The notes under the pieces: model-generated
Seen by the model: only the letters and a program-made list of their open reading frames with translations
Told to the model about the DNA's origin: nothing
Databases searched by the model: none
Shown here: positions 41,192 through 49,767 of the stretch, piece by piece
Position numbering within the stretch: the stretch's first letter is position 1
How the letters are laid out: every line of letters starts with the position of its first letter
NCBI RefSeq assembly: GCF_002288065.1
Contig: NZ_CP016773.1
Coordinates: forward strand, 372,001-436,000
DNA length: 64,000 bases
Reading direction: 5' to 3'
Origin: Candidatus Planktophila sulfonica
GTDB lineage: Bacteria > Actinomycetota > Actinomycetes > Nanopelagicales > Nanopelagicaceae
Translations under genes and position numbers: made by a program

Positions 41192-42190
41192 TTAGCGGTC
41201 CAATAGGTTCTGTGTTGGATCATATGTAGAACCGTTACGGCGCTTAGCAATTGCACTGAGTGCTTCTAGAACAACGCGGTTAGCCAAGATCGCAGTGATA
41301 TCTGCGCTATCAAATGCTGGTGCAACTTCGACCACATCGATTCCTACAACAGGTAGCTCAAGACAGATACGGCGAACTGCTTCAAGCAATTCACGTGAAG
41401 TCATTCCACCTGGTTCAGGAGTTCCTGTTCCTGGCGCCATTCCTGGATCAACTACATCGATATCGACAGACAGGAAGACTCCATCGCAACCATCGGTGAG
41501 TGTTGCAAATGATTCGTCCAATACAGCCTTAAGCCCACGGTGATGAATTTCAGTCATCTCGTATGAGCGCATTCCTTGATCGCGCATCCACTCGAGAGTC
41601 TTGTTATCTGGCCAGTAACCACGAAGACCTAGTTGTAAGAAACGATCTCCACGCACATAACCTTCATCAATCAAGCGACGCATAGGTGTTCCATGCCCAA
41701 CGAGTGCGCCCCATTGATCTTCGCCGGTATCAGCATGTGCATCAAAGTGCACCATTGATACCTTGCCGTGGCCCAAGTGGTTTGCAATACCTGCAACATC
41801 AGCTGAAGCAATCGAGTGATCTCCACCCAACACAACTGCAATTGCTCCTGCTCGTGAAATCTTTTCAGTAGCTTCGCGCAATACGGCAAGGGATGCGACT
41901 AAATCTCCACCAGGCATCAATAAATCACCAGCATCAAAGACCTTGAGATCTTTCAAACCATCTGTGCGCAGAGCTAAATGTGGGCGTTCTCCATCATGCG
42001 GCAAGTAATCGCCACCGCGAATAGCTTGTGGACCAAACTTCGCACCTGAACGATGCGATGTTCCACTATCAATCGGTGCACCCACGATGATGACATCAGC
42101 GCCCTTATAGGTCGCAGGATCATCGAGATCGCATGCGGGAATTCCTAGAAAGGTAAATGCCGGTCCATACATATTGCCGTGGTTAACCAT
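41192..42190 (-). CDS. Ureohydrolase, agmatinase/guanidinobutyrase-like
   Basis: A 332-residue arginase-fold enzyme. All manganese motifs are present: GGDHSIA, HFDAHADTG and SVDIDVVDPGMAPGTGTPEPGG. It hydrolyses a guanidino compound to urea plus an amine. The ATG at 42190 is chosen because TATCCT ends 6 nt before it, as at other leaderless starts, and the family N-terminus MYGPAFTFLGIPA follows; a start at 42226 would overlap the upstream gene by 20 nt. Agmatine, guanidinobutyrate and guanidinopropionate are all possible. Confidence 0.88.
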   Translation of the reverse strand: MVNHGNMYGPAFTFLGIPACDLDDPATYKGADVIIVGAPIDSGTSHRSGAKFGPQAIRGGDYLPHDGERPHLALRTDGLKDLKVFDAGDLLMPGGDLVASLAVLREATEKISRAGAIAVVLGGDHSIASADVAGIANHLGHGKVSMVHFDAHADTGEDQWGALVGHGTPMRRLIDEGYVRGDRFLQLGLRGYWPDNKTLEWMRDQGMRSYEMTEIHHRGLKAVLDESFATLTDGCDGVFLSVDIDVVDPGMAPGTGTPEPGGMTSRELLEAVRRICLELPVVGIDVVEVAPAFDSADITAILANRVVLEALSAIAKRRNGSTYDPTQNLLDR

Positions 42191-42196
42191 GGCTTG

Positions 42197-42202
42197 AGGA
42201 TA
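42197..42202 (-). promoter_or_regulatory. Putative leaderless -10 element of the agmatinase-like gene
   Basis: TATCCT on the minus strand ends 6 nt before the ATG at 42190, just inside the intergenic end of the copper monooxygenase gene. Confidence 0.5.
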
Positions 42203-42206
42203 TTGG

Positions 42207-43313
42207 TTATTGCGGAGTTGCTGCAATTACCCCGAGACACATTTCATCAGAAGAACCTTCACCCCATGTGATGTAGCGCGGCGCCAGTGACTTTAATTGC
42301 GGAATCTTCTGGCGCAGCGTTGGATCGAATGTGCACTTCACGCGAATCGTGTCTCCTGCAACAACTTTTACCGGAGTCTTTAAGACTGTCGCAGATTGGT
42401 CATCGAAGTTGTAGTTCTTCACATCGAGGAGCAGCTTCTCAGTTGGCTTTCCTGGATTGAGGATGATCGAAAGAGAGCGGCCCAACAAGTGCATATGTGG
42501 GGCTGCCGCAATCACGGTGAAGTTGCTATTGATGACCTTGTCGCATTGCGAAGTTAAAGATGCAACAGGCTTAAATGGATCTTGGCCACAGAGGGCGTTG
42601 ATACCAGCTGATTCAAAAGCACTGGTCGTGCTTGTGCGCGCAGCCAAATCAATAAGCGATTTCTTTCGGTCACAGAGTGGGCCAGTTACTCCAGCAGGGC
42701 ATGCCAATTCAACAGGTGCCGGAAAGAGTTCAACATGGAGTTGTTTAACAGTTGATCCCTTTGCAGGAACTGTATCCATCACAATCTTTGATTGATCTGT
42801 CTCTACCTTGCCACCGTTAGCTGCCAGTAAGTTGTAGTGAACCTGGAGAACGAATCTTTCATTCTTCTTAAATGGTGTTCCATATCCCGCAGGTGAAACA
42901 TCTTTGCCACGACCTGGCGCCCATGAGCTGAGCCAAGGGGATGAGATGAATGTTGAAAGCATTCCGCCGAGACCAGAACCACCAAAGCATGGCCAGCCTG
43001 TCCCATTCTTATCTGCAGCAATTGCTTCTTCAAGATCTGCATCAGTGACGCGGAAGATGATTGCGTGGTGAACATAATTCTTACGTTGTGGAATAAATTG
43101 AATTGAGCGAATGATGGAATCTTCAGTGACCTTTGGATCCAGTAAGAAGCAGCGATAATCGTCGGTGCCATTCTTAGGAGCAGCAGGTAGATGCGCCTTC
43201 TTCATCGTCACGGTATATCGCTTGGTCTTAGCTGGTGCGGCTTCGGCAACATGTGGCAAAAGAGATGCAGATAACACAGCAATAAGAGCAAGTGGAAGAA
43301 TTCGTAACTTCAT
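42207..43313 (-). CDS. Secreted copper type II monooxygenase-like protein
   Basis: A 368-residue protein with a signal peptide (residues 1-25, cleavage after AEA). It resembles peptidylglycine/dopamine beta-monooxygenase copper domains: YVHHAIIF gives the first His pair, VLQVHYN the next His, and APHMHLLGRSLS the HxH pair. The many paired Cys (for example DYRCFLL, WPCFGG, LACPAG, GPLCD) suit an exported fold with disulfides. Physiological substrate unknown. It is divergent from the hydrolase-ABC fusion over 62 bp and has a leaderless -10 (TATTCT). Confidence 0.75.
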   Translation of the reverse strand: MKLRILPLALIAVLSASLLPHVAEAAPAKTKRYTVTMKKAHLPAAPKNGTDDYRCFLLDPKVTEDSIIRSIQFIPQRKNYVHHAIIFRVTDADLEEAIAADKNGTGWPCFGGSGLGGMLSTFISSPWLSSWAPGRGKDVSPAGYGTPFKKNERFVLQVHYNLLAANGGKVETDQSKIVMDTVPAKGSTVKQLHVELFPAPVELACPAGVTGPLCDRKKSLIDLAARTSTTSAFESAGINALCGQDPFKPVASLTSQCDKVINSNFTVIAAAPHMHLLGRSLSIILNPGKPTEKLLLDVKNYNFDDQSATVLKTPVKVVAGDTIRVKCTFDPTLRQKIPQLKSLAPRYITWGEGSSDEMCLGVIAATPQ

Positions 43314-43320
43314 AACGGTG

Positions 43321-43326
43321 AGAATA
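43321..43326 (-). promoter_or_regulatory. Putative leaderless -10 element of the copper monooxygenase-like gene
   Basis: TATTCT on the minus strand ends 7 nt before the ATG at 43313. Confidence 0.5.
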
Positions 43327-43363
43327 CCGAAAATTCGGAAATGCAGCGAAGCGAAAATCCAAC

Positions 43364-43369
43364 TACCTT
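43364..43369 (+). promoter_or_regulatory. Putative leaderless -10 element of the hydrolase-ABC fusion
   Basis: TACCTT ends 6 nt before the GTG start at 43376, 37 bp from the divergent -10 on the other strand. Confidence 0.5.
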
Positions 43370-43375
43370 TACCAA

Positions 43376-45847
43376 GTGAGAATCAGTGGAGTTAAATTAC
43401 AAGCGGTAGCAGCACTTTTTGTTCTATCAGCCATCTCCCTGACTCCGATTTCAGCCACAGCAGACTCAGTGCAAATTCGCACAATTGATACAGCAAATGC
43501 GGTTTCACTTGATACATCGCTCTACCTTCCGAAGAAGGTTCCAGCTCCTGCAATCTTGATCGCCCATGGATTTGGTGGCAGCAAAGATTCTGTGGCAACC
43601 GACGCTCAGTTCTTCGTAGATAAAGGTTTTGTTGTTCTTACATGGACTGCGCGCGGTTTCGGTAAATCAACTGGCCAGATTTCGATGAACGCCCCTGATG
43701 CAGAAGTTGCAGATACCAAAGCGCTGATTTCATATCTTTCTCGCAATAAGAATGTGCTTCAAGATAATTCAGGAGATCCTCGCGTAGGTATCATGGGAAG
43801 TTCCTATGGCGGAGCCAATGCGCTGATGACAGCTAGCGCTGATTCACGCATCGATGCAGTAATCGCCGACATCACCTGGAATGATTTACAAAACAACTTA
43901 TTCCCACAAAGTGCAGCAAGCGTCACAACACCTGGGCCTTTTAAGAAGGTGTGGGCGGGAACATTCTTCTCGGCTGTATCGCTACAGGGTGCATACCTCG
44001 GTGAGTGCGGCACCTTTACTCAAGCTTGGTGCGACGCATATTCCAATGCTGCAATCAACGGCAAGCCAACTGCTGCCGAAAGCAAACTTCTTGAGTCTGT
44101 CTCGCCAAAGAATTATCTGCAGACAATCACTGCGCCAACCTTGCTCAGCCAAGGACAGGCAGATTCGCTCTTTCCACTGACTGAAAGCTTTAACTCGGCC
44201 AAAGCAATCGAAAAGGCGAAACCAAATCTTCCACTCGCCCTTATTTGGCACGCCGGGGGACATGATGGCGGGATAGACCAGACGAGTTACCTGCGCGAGC
44301 AATATCTGCAATGGTTCAAGAAGAATTTATTGAAAGAGAAGATTGAATTCCCAGTTTTCCAATTTACAAAGACCAACGGTTCAATCTCATTGCAAGATTC
44401 CACTGTTATTCCCAAGGTATTTGCTAGTTCTAAGCTGCCAACAGAAGCGACGGTAAAGCAGCTTCAGTTACTAACTCCAACCGTTGCACTTTCATTTCCT
44501 ATCGGTGGAATTCCAAGTGCTATCTCGGCACTTCCTGGAATTGGTTCAGCCGGAGCACTTGCGTCTCGTGTTGCTTCAACCATCGCTGGATTTAGCCCAG
44601 CGCTATTGCCCGGACAAAGTGGCTTGATTGAAAGCGCTCCGCTGACAGAGCCAATCTCTGTTGTCGGTCCATCATCGATCAAAGTTCGCATCACCAGCAC
44701 AACAGGAGATGCCACCCTCTTCTTCTCTCTTGTAACAAAATCACCAAGTGGTTCTATCAATCAACCAAATGGTGTTGTTGCACCAGTGCGTCTTGAAAAC
44801 ATTCCGCAGTCCGGAACCGAAGTAACCATTAACCTGCCTGCCACAATTCTTGATGCATCAGTCGGCGACGTCCTTGCAGTGGGTGTTTCAAGCACTGATC
44901 AAGGCTATGAATTGCCTAAGCCATCGCGCTTCTATTCAGTATCAGCGCTATCGCCACTTTCTTACACAACATCTGATGCAACCGCATCACGTGCAGGATC
45001 TGCCAACTTAATCTGGCCGATTGCTGCAGTACTTTCTGTTCTACTTGCCGCGGTTTATATCCGCGTACGCAGACCAAAGATTGCACCGAGCCACGAGAAC
45101 AGCACCGCACTCGTTGAGGTTGAAAATCTAGGCAAAGTTTATAAGGACGGATACCGCGCAGTCACTGACCTTTCATTCTCGGTAGAACGCGGACAAGTTG
45201 TTGGTTTGCTCGGTCCAAATGGAGCTGGAAAGACCACAACTCTTCGTATGTTGATGGGCTTGATCTTCCCAACAGAAGGTTCCATCTTTATCGATGGCAA
45301 GCCTGTCTATCCAGGTTCCGAGGCGCTAGCTAATCTCGGTAGCTTCGTTGAAGGTCCAGGTTTCTTGCCACACCTTTCCGGTCGCGAAAATCTTTCGCTC
45401 TACTGGCGCAGTATCGGCCGCGATGGCGAGCAGTACCTTGATGAAGTAGTTGCAATTACCAAACTTGGAACCGCACTCGATAAGAAGGTTCGCTCTTACA
45501 GCCAAGGCATGCGCCAGCGTTTAGCAATCGCACAAGCAATGCTCGGTATGCCAGACCTACTTGTTCTCGATGAACCAACCAATGGTCTGGACCCACAACA
45601 GATTGCTGAGATGCGCCAAGTACTTAAGGATTACGCAGCAACTGGTCGCACCGTCATCATCTCTTCACACCTACTTGCCGAAGTTCAGCAGACCTGTAGC
45701 CATGTTGTTCTAATGCACCGCGGTCAATTGATCTCATTTGGTCCGATGAAGAAGTTGCTCGCTAAGAATCGCAAGGCCAATAACCTTGAAGAGATATTCC
45801 TCGAACTTATCGGCGATGACCTAGTCATCGGAAAGGAGAAGAAATGA
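43376..45847 (+). CDS. Secreted alpha/beta hydrolase fused to an ABC transporter ATPase
   Basis: An 823-residue fusion. Residues 1-30 are a signal peptide. Residues 35-325 form a CocE/X-Pro-dipeptidase-like alpha/beta hydrolase with ILIAHGFGG, nucleophile Ser143 in MGSSYGG and WHAGGHDGG as the His region. Residues 420-540 look like the beta-jellyroll of such peptidases/acylases. A transmembrane helix at about 545-564 is followed by positive residues. Residues 580-823 form a cytosolic ABC ATPase with GPNGAGKTTT (613-622), YSQGMRQRLAIAQA (signature) and LLVLDEPTNGLDP (Walker B). Topology puts the hydrolase outside and the ATPase inside. It overlaps the permease gene by 4 nt, so hydrolysis and transport are probably joined; the substrate is unknown. 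Confidence 0.9.
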   Translation: MRISGVKLQAVAALFVLSAISLTPISATADSVQIRTIDTANAVSLDTSLYLPKKVPAPAILIAHGFGGSKDSVATDAQFFVDKGFVVLTWTARGFGKSTGQISMNAPDAEVADTKALISYLSRNKNVLQDNSGDPRVGIMGSSYGGANALMTASADSRIDAVIADITWNDLQNNLFPQSAASVTTPGPFKKVWAGTFFSAVSLQGAYLGECGTFTQAWCDAYSNAAINGKPTAAESKLLESVSPKNYLQTITAPTLLSQGQADSLFPLTESFNSAKAIEKAKPNLPLALIWHAGGHDGGIDQTSYLREQYLQWFKKNLLKEKIEFPVFQFTKTNGSISLQDSTVIPKVFASSKLPTEATVKQLQLLTPTVALSFPIGGIPSAISALPGIGSAGALASRVASTIAGFSPALLPGQSGLIESAPLTEPISVVGPSSIKVRITSTTGDATLFFSLVTKSPSGSINQPNGVVAPVRLENIPQSGTEVTINLPATILDASVGDVLAVGVSSTDQGYELPKPSRFYSVSALSPLSYTTSDATASRAGSANLIWPIAAVLSVLLAAVYIRVRRPKIAPSHENSTALVEVENLGKVYKDGYRAVTDLSFSVERGQVVGLLGPNGAGKTTTLRMLMGLIFPTEGSIFIDGKPVYPGSEALANLGSFVEGPGFLPHLSGRENLSLYWRSIGRDGEQYLDEVVAITKLGTALDKKVRSYSQGMRQRLAIAQAMLGMPDLLVLDEPTNGLDPQQIAEMRQVLKDYAATGRTVIISSHLLAEVQQTCSHVVLMHRGQLISFGPMKKLLAKNRKANNLEEIFLELIGDDLVIGKEKK

Positions 45848-46692
45848 GCTACACAGCTTCGAAGACTCTTCCCTATAACGTAGAGCTCTATCGCCAGTTA
45901 AAGCGCAAACGCACCGCCTTTGCTTACGCATTCGTACTTTCACTGCCAATCCTTGTTGCTATCGCAGTGAAGTTCGGCCCATCAGGAAACAGCGGGGGAC
46001 CAACCCGTCTGGGTTCTGGAACAACTGACCTTATTGGTCTTGCAACCATTGGCGCTGCCAACTTCACCACCACTATGTTGTACTTCGCCACACCGTTCCT
46101 TCTTGTCACAGTAGTTGCGCTCTTTAATGGCGACACTGTTGCATCAGAAGCATCGTGGTCAACGCTTCGTTACCTACTTGCATCCCCAGTTCCACGTCGA
46201 CGTTTGTTGATTCAAAAGATCAAGGTAAGCCTCACACTTTCAGCGATTGCTGTACTGCTGATGCCGATATCCGCCTGGATAGTTGGCACCATTGCATTCG
46301 GAACAAAACCTTTACAGACGCCACTTGGCGCAACTTTCACCAACTCTGTTGCCCTTTCGCGAATCGCAATCATGACTGGCTACCTTGCAATTTCACTTCT
46401 CTTCGTCGCAGGCCTTGCCTTCTACTTAAGCGTTCGTACCGATGCACCACTTGGCGCCGTCGGCGTCGCAGTTGGTATCTCAATCTTGCTCAACATTCTT
46501 GATGCCATCACCGCGCTCGGCAGCATTCGCAACTGGCTTCCTGTTCACTACGCCTTCTCATGGTTTGACGCCCTGTCCACCACCATCGATTGGTCAGTCA
46601 TGATCCGCGGTGCCAGCTACTGCTTCATCTCCGGAACTGTTCTATACGCGCTAGCCATCAATCGCTTCGCTCATAAGGACATCACTTCCTAG
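45844..46692 (+). CDS. ABC-2 type permease, partner of the hydrolase-ABC fusion
   Basis: A 282-residue membrane protein with about six hydrophobic helices (near residues 23-43, 60-95, 122-148, 170-195, 203-225, 255-275). RTAFAYAFVLSLPILVAIAV at the start is typical of ABC-2 permeases in natural-product or peptide export systems. It starts inside the fusion gene's stop (ATGA), so the two form one exporter or a two-component membrane complex. Direction and substrate of transport unknown. Confidence 0.85.
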   Translation: MSYTASKTLPYNVELYRQLKRKRTAFAYAFVLSLPILVAIAVKFGPSGNSGGPTRLGSGTTDLIGLATIGAANFTTTMLYFATPFLLVTVVALFNGDTVASEASWSTLRYLLASPVPRRRLLIQKIKVSLTLSAIAVLLMPISAWIVGTIAFGTKPLQTPLGATFTNSVALSRIAIMTGYLAISLLFVAGLAFYLSVRTDAPLGAVGVAVGISILLNILDAITALGSIRNWLPVHYAFSWFDALSTTIDWSVMIRGASYCFISGTVLYALAINRFAHKDITS

Positions 46693-46698
46693 AAGGAC

Positions 46699-46704
46699 TA
46701 CTCT
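46699..46704 (+). promoter_or_regulatory. Putative leaderless -10 element of the DUF305 gene
   Basis: TACTCT ends 7 nt before the ATG at 46712, in the short gap after the permease. Confidence 0.5.
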
Positions 46705-46711
46705 AGAAACT

Positions 46712-47329
46712 ATGCAGATCACAATTGATAAGAAGACCGGCGTATTTCTCGCCATCATTGCGCTACTTCTTGCCACAATCGCATCCCTTGCCATCAACCG
46801 CGGAGATCGCGGCGACCACAATGGCTCTCAAGGCATGGGCCACCACAACGATTCTTCTCATGGCAAAGCTTCTGGTAATTACACGGGTGCCGACATCATG
46901 TTCTTGCAGATGATGATTCCTCATCACCAACAAGCAGTTGATATCTCAGACCTTGCCATCAGTAAATCTAAGGATGCGGAACTACTGGCTCTTGCAAAGA
47001 AGATTCGCGCAGACCAGGCAGCAGAGATTGTTCAGATGAAAGCCTGGCTTAAAGATGCCGGTGCATCAGAAGATATGGGCCACTCCATGGATGGCATGGG
47101 CGGAATGCTCAACGATGCTGAACTATCAGCTCTGAAAATAGAGAGCGGCTCCAAGTTCGACATTTTGTGGCTCAAGGGAATGACAGGCCACCACGATGGT
47201 GCAATCCATATGACTCAGATGATTGAAGATGCGCAGAATGCCGATATCAAGGCTTTCGGTGTAAAGGTCATTGCTGATCAATCAGCGCAAATCGCTCAGA
47301 TGAAAGAGATGCTCAACCGCATTAAATAA
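46712..47329 (+). CDS. DUF305 family membrane-anchored protein
   Basis: A 205-residue protein with an N-terminal membrane anchor (about residues 8-28) and two DUF305 ferritin-like helical repeats: MMIPHHQQAVDISDLA and GMTGHHDGAIHMTQMI, each with a HH pair, plus several Met-rich turns (DMGHSMDGMGGM). DUF305 proteins often appear with copper-handling genes, and the His/Met content suggests metal binding outside the membrane. It precedes a small membrane protein and a secreted cytochrome b5-like protein. Confidence 0.88.
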   Translation: MQITIDKKTGVFLAIIALLLATIASLAINRGDRGDHNGSQGMGHHNDSSHGKASGNYTGADIMFLQMMIPHHQQAVDISDLAISKSKDAELLALAKKIRADQAAEIVQMKAWLKDAGASEDMGHSMDGMGGMLNDAELSALKIESGSKFDILWLKGMTGHHDGAIHMTQMIEDAQNADIKAFGVKVIADQSAQIAQMKEMLNRIK

Positions 47330-47353
47330 GAAATTCAGTGGAAGAATAGAACT

Positions 47354-47737
47354 ATGGCAACTACAAAGAAGACTGCAGTTTCAAAGACAGCAACTAAAGC
47401 CCCAGCTAAGAAGTCCGCATCCCTAGCACCAGCCCATGCAGGCATTGATTGGCGCTCTCTCTATCTCTACGCAGTCTGTCTCGTCACCTTGCTCGTCGTA
47501 CTCTTCTCAACAGTTGCCCTCGTTAACGCAATCCTCGATGCAGTATTTCCAGATCCTGCCTACGTAGACCCTTATCTCAAGGCCGAGAACGCACCAGACC
47601 CTGCGCTCTTGCAGCAGCAAGAAGATAACAATCAGCGCCAGGCGCTAAAGAACATCTTCACAACTTTCTCAACGATGGCGATAGCAGCACCTGTCTATCT
47701 CTATCACTGGCGCCAAGCTCGCAAGACAAGCAACTAA
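47354..47737 (+). CDS. Two-span membrane protein, possibly DUF5671-like
   Basis: A 127-residue protein. The first 30 residues are Lys/Ala-rich and Thr-rich. Two hydrophobic helices (about residues 37-61 and 102-118) flank an acidic Gln-rich loop, ending in HWRQARK. RSLYLYAVCLVTLLVVLFS resembles the start of DUF5671 domains, but I am not sure of that. It lies between DUF305 and the cytochrome b5-like gene, 7 nt before the latter, so a role with these redox/metal proteins is plausible. Confidence 0.6.
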   Translation: MATTKKTAVSKTATKAPAKKSASLAPAHAGIDWRSLYLYAVCLVTLLVVLFSTVALVNAILDAVFPDPAYVDPYLKAENAPDPALLQQQEDNNQRQALKNIFTTFSTMAIAAPVYLYHWRQARKTSN

Positions 47738-47744
47738 TTTTCCA

Positions 47745-48593
47745 ATGCGCCGCACCCTAACCACTGCAATCGCACTTGCACTAGCTTTCACCATCGCACC
47801 ATCTGCTTCCGCTCATCAACCTGTCGTGCTTCTTGATACAGATACCACTCCAGCTGCTGGTCCACTTCTTGCCGACGGCACAGTTTCATTTGCGGTTCGA
47901 GCTTCATTTACCAAGTCAGGTCAGAAGAAAGCTTTTCGCGCAGCGCTTAAAAATGGCGATCAATTCGATCTGCAGTATTTGATTGTCGATAAGAAGCCTG
48001 AGAACGCAATGAAGAGCACCTTGCTTCCTCAGCTGGTAATTACTTCACCAACAGGTAAGAAGACCACAATCAAATACACTGAACGAACAAAATTCTACGA
48101 ACCATTTGGCCGCACCAATTTCCTCTATCTAGCGCGCTATTCAGTCCCTGCAGAAGCTGGTATCTACAATTTTGTAATCACTTCCCGTGCAAAAGCCGCA
48201 ATTACAATCGCAGTCGGAGATCGTGAAACACAAGGAGAAGTTCTCCGTGGACCGGCGCCAACACCGACTCCTGCAATGGCTGCAACCCCGACAGCTACTC
48301 CAACCAAGGAAGCACCACAACCTTCTGCATCACCAACTCCTGAAGTAACAACACAATCTGCCTACACAATGGCAAAAGTGAAAGAGAACAACTCAGCAGC
48401 AAGTTGTTGGACCGTTGTCAGCGGAAATGTTTATGACCTGACCCAATGGATTAAATCCCACCCTGGTGGATCTTCTGCGATCTTGAGCCTTTGTGGCACA
48501 GATGGAACCGCATCATTTAAGGCACAACACCGCGGTTCAGGTCGACCAGAATCAACGCTGGCCGGATATTTACTCGCGCCGTTAGCTAAATAG
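47745..48593 (+). CDS. Secreted protein with C-terminal cytochrome b5-like heme domain
   Basis: A 282-residue exported protein. Residues 1-23 are a signal peptide (cleavage after ASA). Residues 25-165 form a beta-rich domain of unknown type, residues 170-205 a Pro/Thr/Ala-rich linker, and residues 206-280 a cytochrome b5 domain with heme ligands His239 in SHPGGSS and His262 in AQHRG, 23 residues apart as in the family. Cys221 and Cys246 could form a disulfide. Bacterial b5 domains outside the membrane are uncommon. It converges with the Rieske gene, 2 nt away. Confidence 0.85.
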   Translation: MRRTLTTAIALALAFTIAPSASAHQPVVLLDTDTTPAAGPLLADGTVSFAVRASFTKSGQKKAFRAALKNGDQFDLQYLIVDKKPENAMKSTLLPQLVITSPTGKKTTIKYTERTKFYEPFGRTNFLYLARYSVPAEAGIYNFVITSRAKAAITIAVGDRETQGEVLRGPAPTPTPAMAATPTATPTKEAPQPSASPTPEVTTQSAYTMAKVKENNSAASCWTVVSGNVYDLTQWIKSHPGGSSAILSLCGTDGTASFKAQHRGSGRPESTLAGYLLAPLAK

Positions 48594-48595
48594 TT

Positions 48596-49009
48596 TTAAC
48601 CAATAATTACTTTGCTGCCGCTTACTTTGGCGCGCACCTGAGGCAAGCGAGTTGTTGCTGGCCCGAAAGTTAGCTCGCCATCTGATTCGAATTGAGAACC
48701 ATGCGCCTTGCACTCCCACCCAGTCTCACTTTTAACGACTGTGACTCCTTGATGTGGGCACATCAGTGAAAATGCGATGAAAGTTGAAGGGCCAGTGCGA
48801 GATAAACCCACTGGCTGGCCCTTCAAACTTCCGACCCGTACAGAACCGCCTACCTCTTTCAAGGCAGGAAGAGCTTTGATATTTACTGAAAGACGTCCAT
48901 CGGCAAGTTTCTTCACCGCACTTGCAGATGCCTGGGGAGCGCCAGCCACACTCAGAGCTGCTATCCCGCAGACACCTGCAAGAACTTCACGACGAGAAAC
49001 TTGCGCCAT
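48596..49009 (-). CDS. Tat-exported Rieske [2Fe-2S] protein
   Basis: A 137-residue protein. The twin-arginine signal SRREVLAGVCGIAALSVAG precedes cleavage near ASAS (about residue 30), so it is exported folded with its cofactor. The Rieske cluster ligands are complete: Cys84 and His86 in CPHQG, Cys100 and His103 in CKAHGSQF. It resembles small stand-alone QcrA-like domains rather than the full cytochrome bc1 subunit. Its start lies 11 nt after the upstream secreted-protein gene, forming a two-gene operon. Confidence 0.92.
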   Translation of the reverse strand: MAQVSRREVLAGVCGIAALSVAGAPQASASAVKKLADGRLSVNIKALPALKEVGGSVRVGSLKGQPVGLSRTGPSTFIAFSLMCPHQGVTVVKSETGWECKAHGSQFESDGELTFGPATTRLPQVRAKVSGSKVIIG

Positions 49010-49020
49010 GTATTTACCTA

Positions 49021-49644
49021 CTACTTCTTCTTGATCTTGCCGTACAAGGTGACATCTGCGCTTCCGAATGCTGCGCCATCTGGCAACGCACCTTCAGGAA
49101 GACCGAGAAGTGAGGCAAGTGCTGCGCCAATTCCTGGTGCTAGTGCCAATGTTGCTCCTGCATATGCAGTTGTGCTTACTCCGGCCTTGCGGTCATTGGT
49201 GACCTTTGCCTTCAAAGCTGCAGCATTGGTGATATTCAGAACTGCCATTGCATCTGCAGATGCCTGAGGAATTACTGCTGTGATCTGACCCTTTGCCAAA
49301 TCGATTACTGGGTTCTTCAAAGTAACTTGCTTGTCATTGCTTGTATTAAAGAAAACGATATTGCTGCCAACGTGCTGTACACCTGACTTTGTTCCAGTAA
49401 TGGGAATATGGAATACCACTTGGCCGTTTGCTGATGCGATGGAATCTCCCATTACTGCAGAAGTTGCTCCACCTTGAACGTATAGAACTACTCCGGCTCC
49501 CTCGAGGAGCGCTGAAAGTCCTGCACCGGTTTTCATGTGAGTCATGCTCTGACCAGGCTTTGATGTGTCAGCTACTGCGTAGCCGGTACCAGTTGCAGCT
49601 AGTACTGCGACGGAAAGTGCACTTGCGATTAACTTTGAGCGCAT
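49021..49644 (-). CDS. Secreted beta-rich protein, possibly HtaA-like
   Basis: A 207-residue protein with a signal peptide (residues 1-26, cleavage after AVA). It is then rich in Gly, Ala and Val with regular beta-strand patterns (GQVVFHIPITGT, HVGSNIVFFNT, VTLKNPVIDLAKGQITAVI). The last pattern recalls HtaA heme-binding domains, but the match is weak. It has a clear AAAGGAGA site. With Rieske and cytochrome b5 neighbours, a role in heme or surface redox work is a possible reading. Otherwise unrecognised. Confidence 0.6.
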   Translation of the reverse strand: MRSKLIASALSVAVLAATGTGYAVADTSKPGQSMTHMKTGAGLSALLEGAGVVLYVQGGATSAVMGDSIASANGQVVFHIPITGTKSGVQHVGSNIVFFNTSNDKQVTLKNPVIDLAKGQITAVIPQASADAMAVLNITNAAALKAKVTNDRKAGVSTTAYAGATLALAPGIGAALASLLGLPEGALPDGAAFGSADVTLYGKIKKK

Positions 49645-49767
49645 ACGTTTCTCCTTTGTTGGATGTGTAAAAGAGAAGGTAAGTCAGGCCAATATGCCCA
49701 GCAACTTGAAGCCTTACGCCCTCACGCTCGCTCCACAAACGCACAGGAAACCCACAAGTTCCGGTAA

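Noticed and set aside
49001-49267. Plus-strand frame opposite the Rieske and secreted-protein genes
   Set aside because: It is antisense to two genes with clear signal peptides and cofactor motifs.
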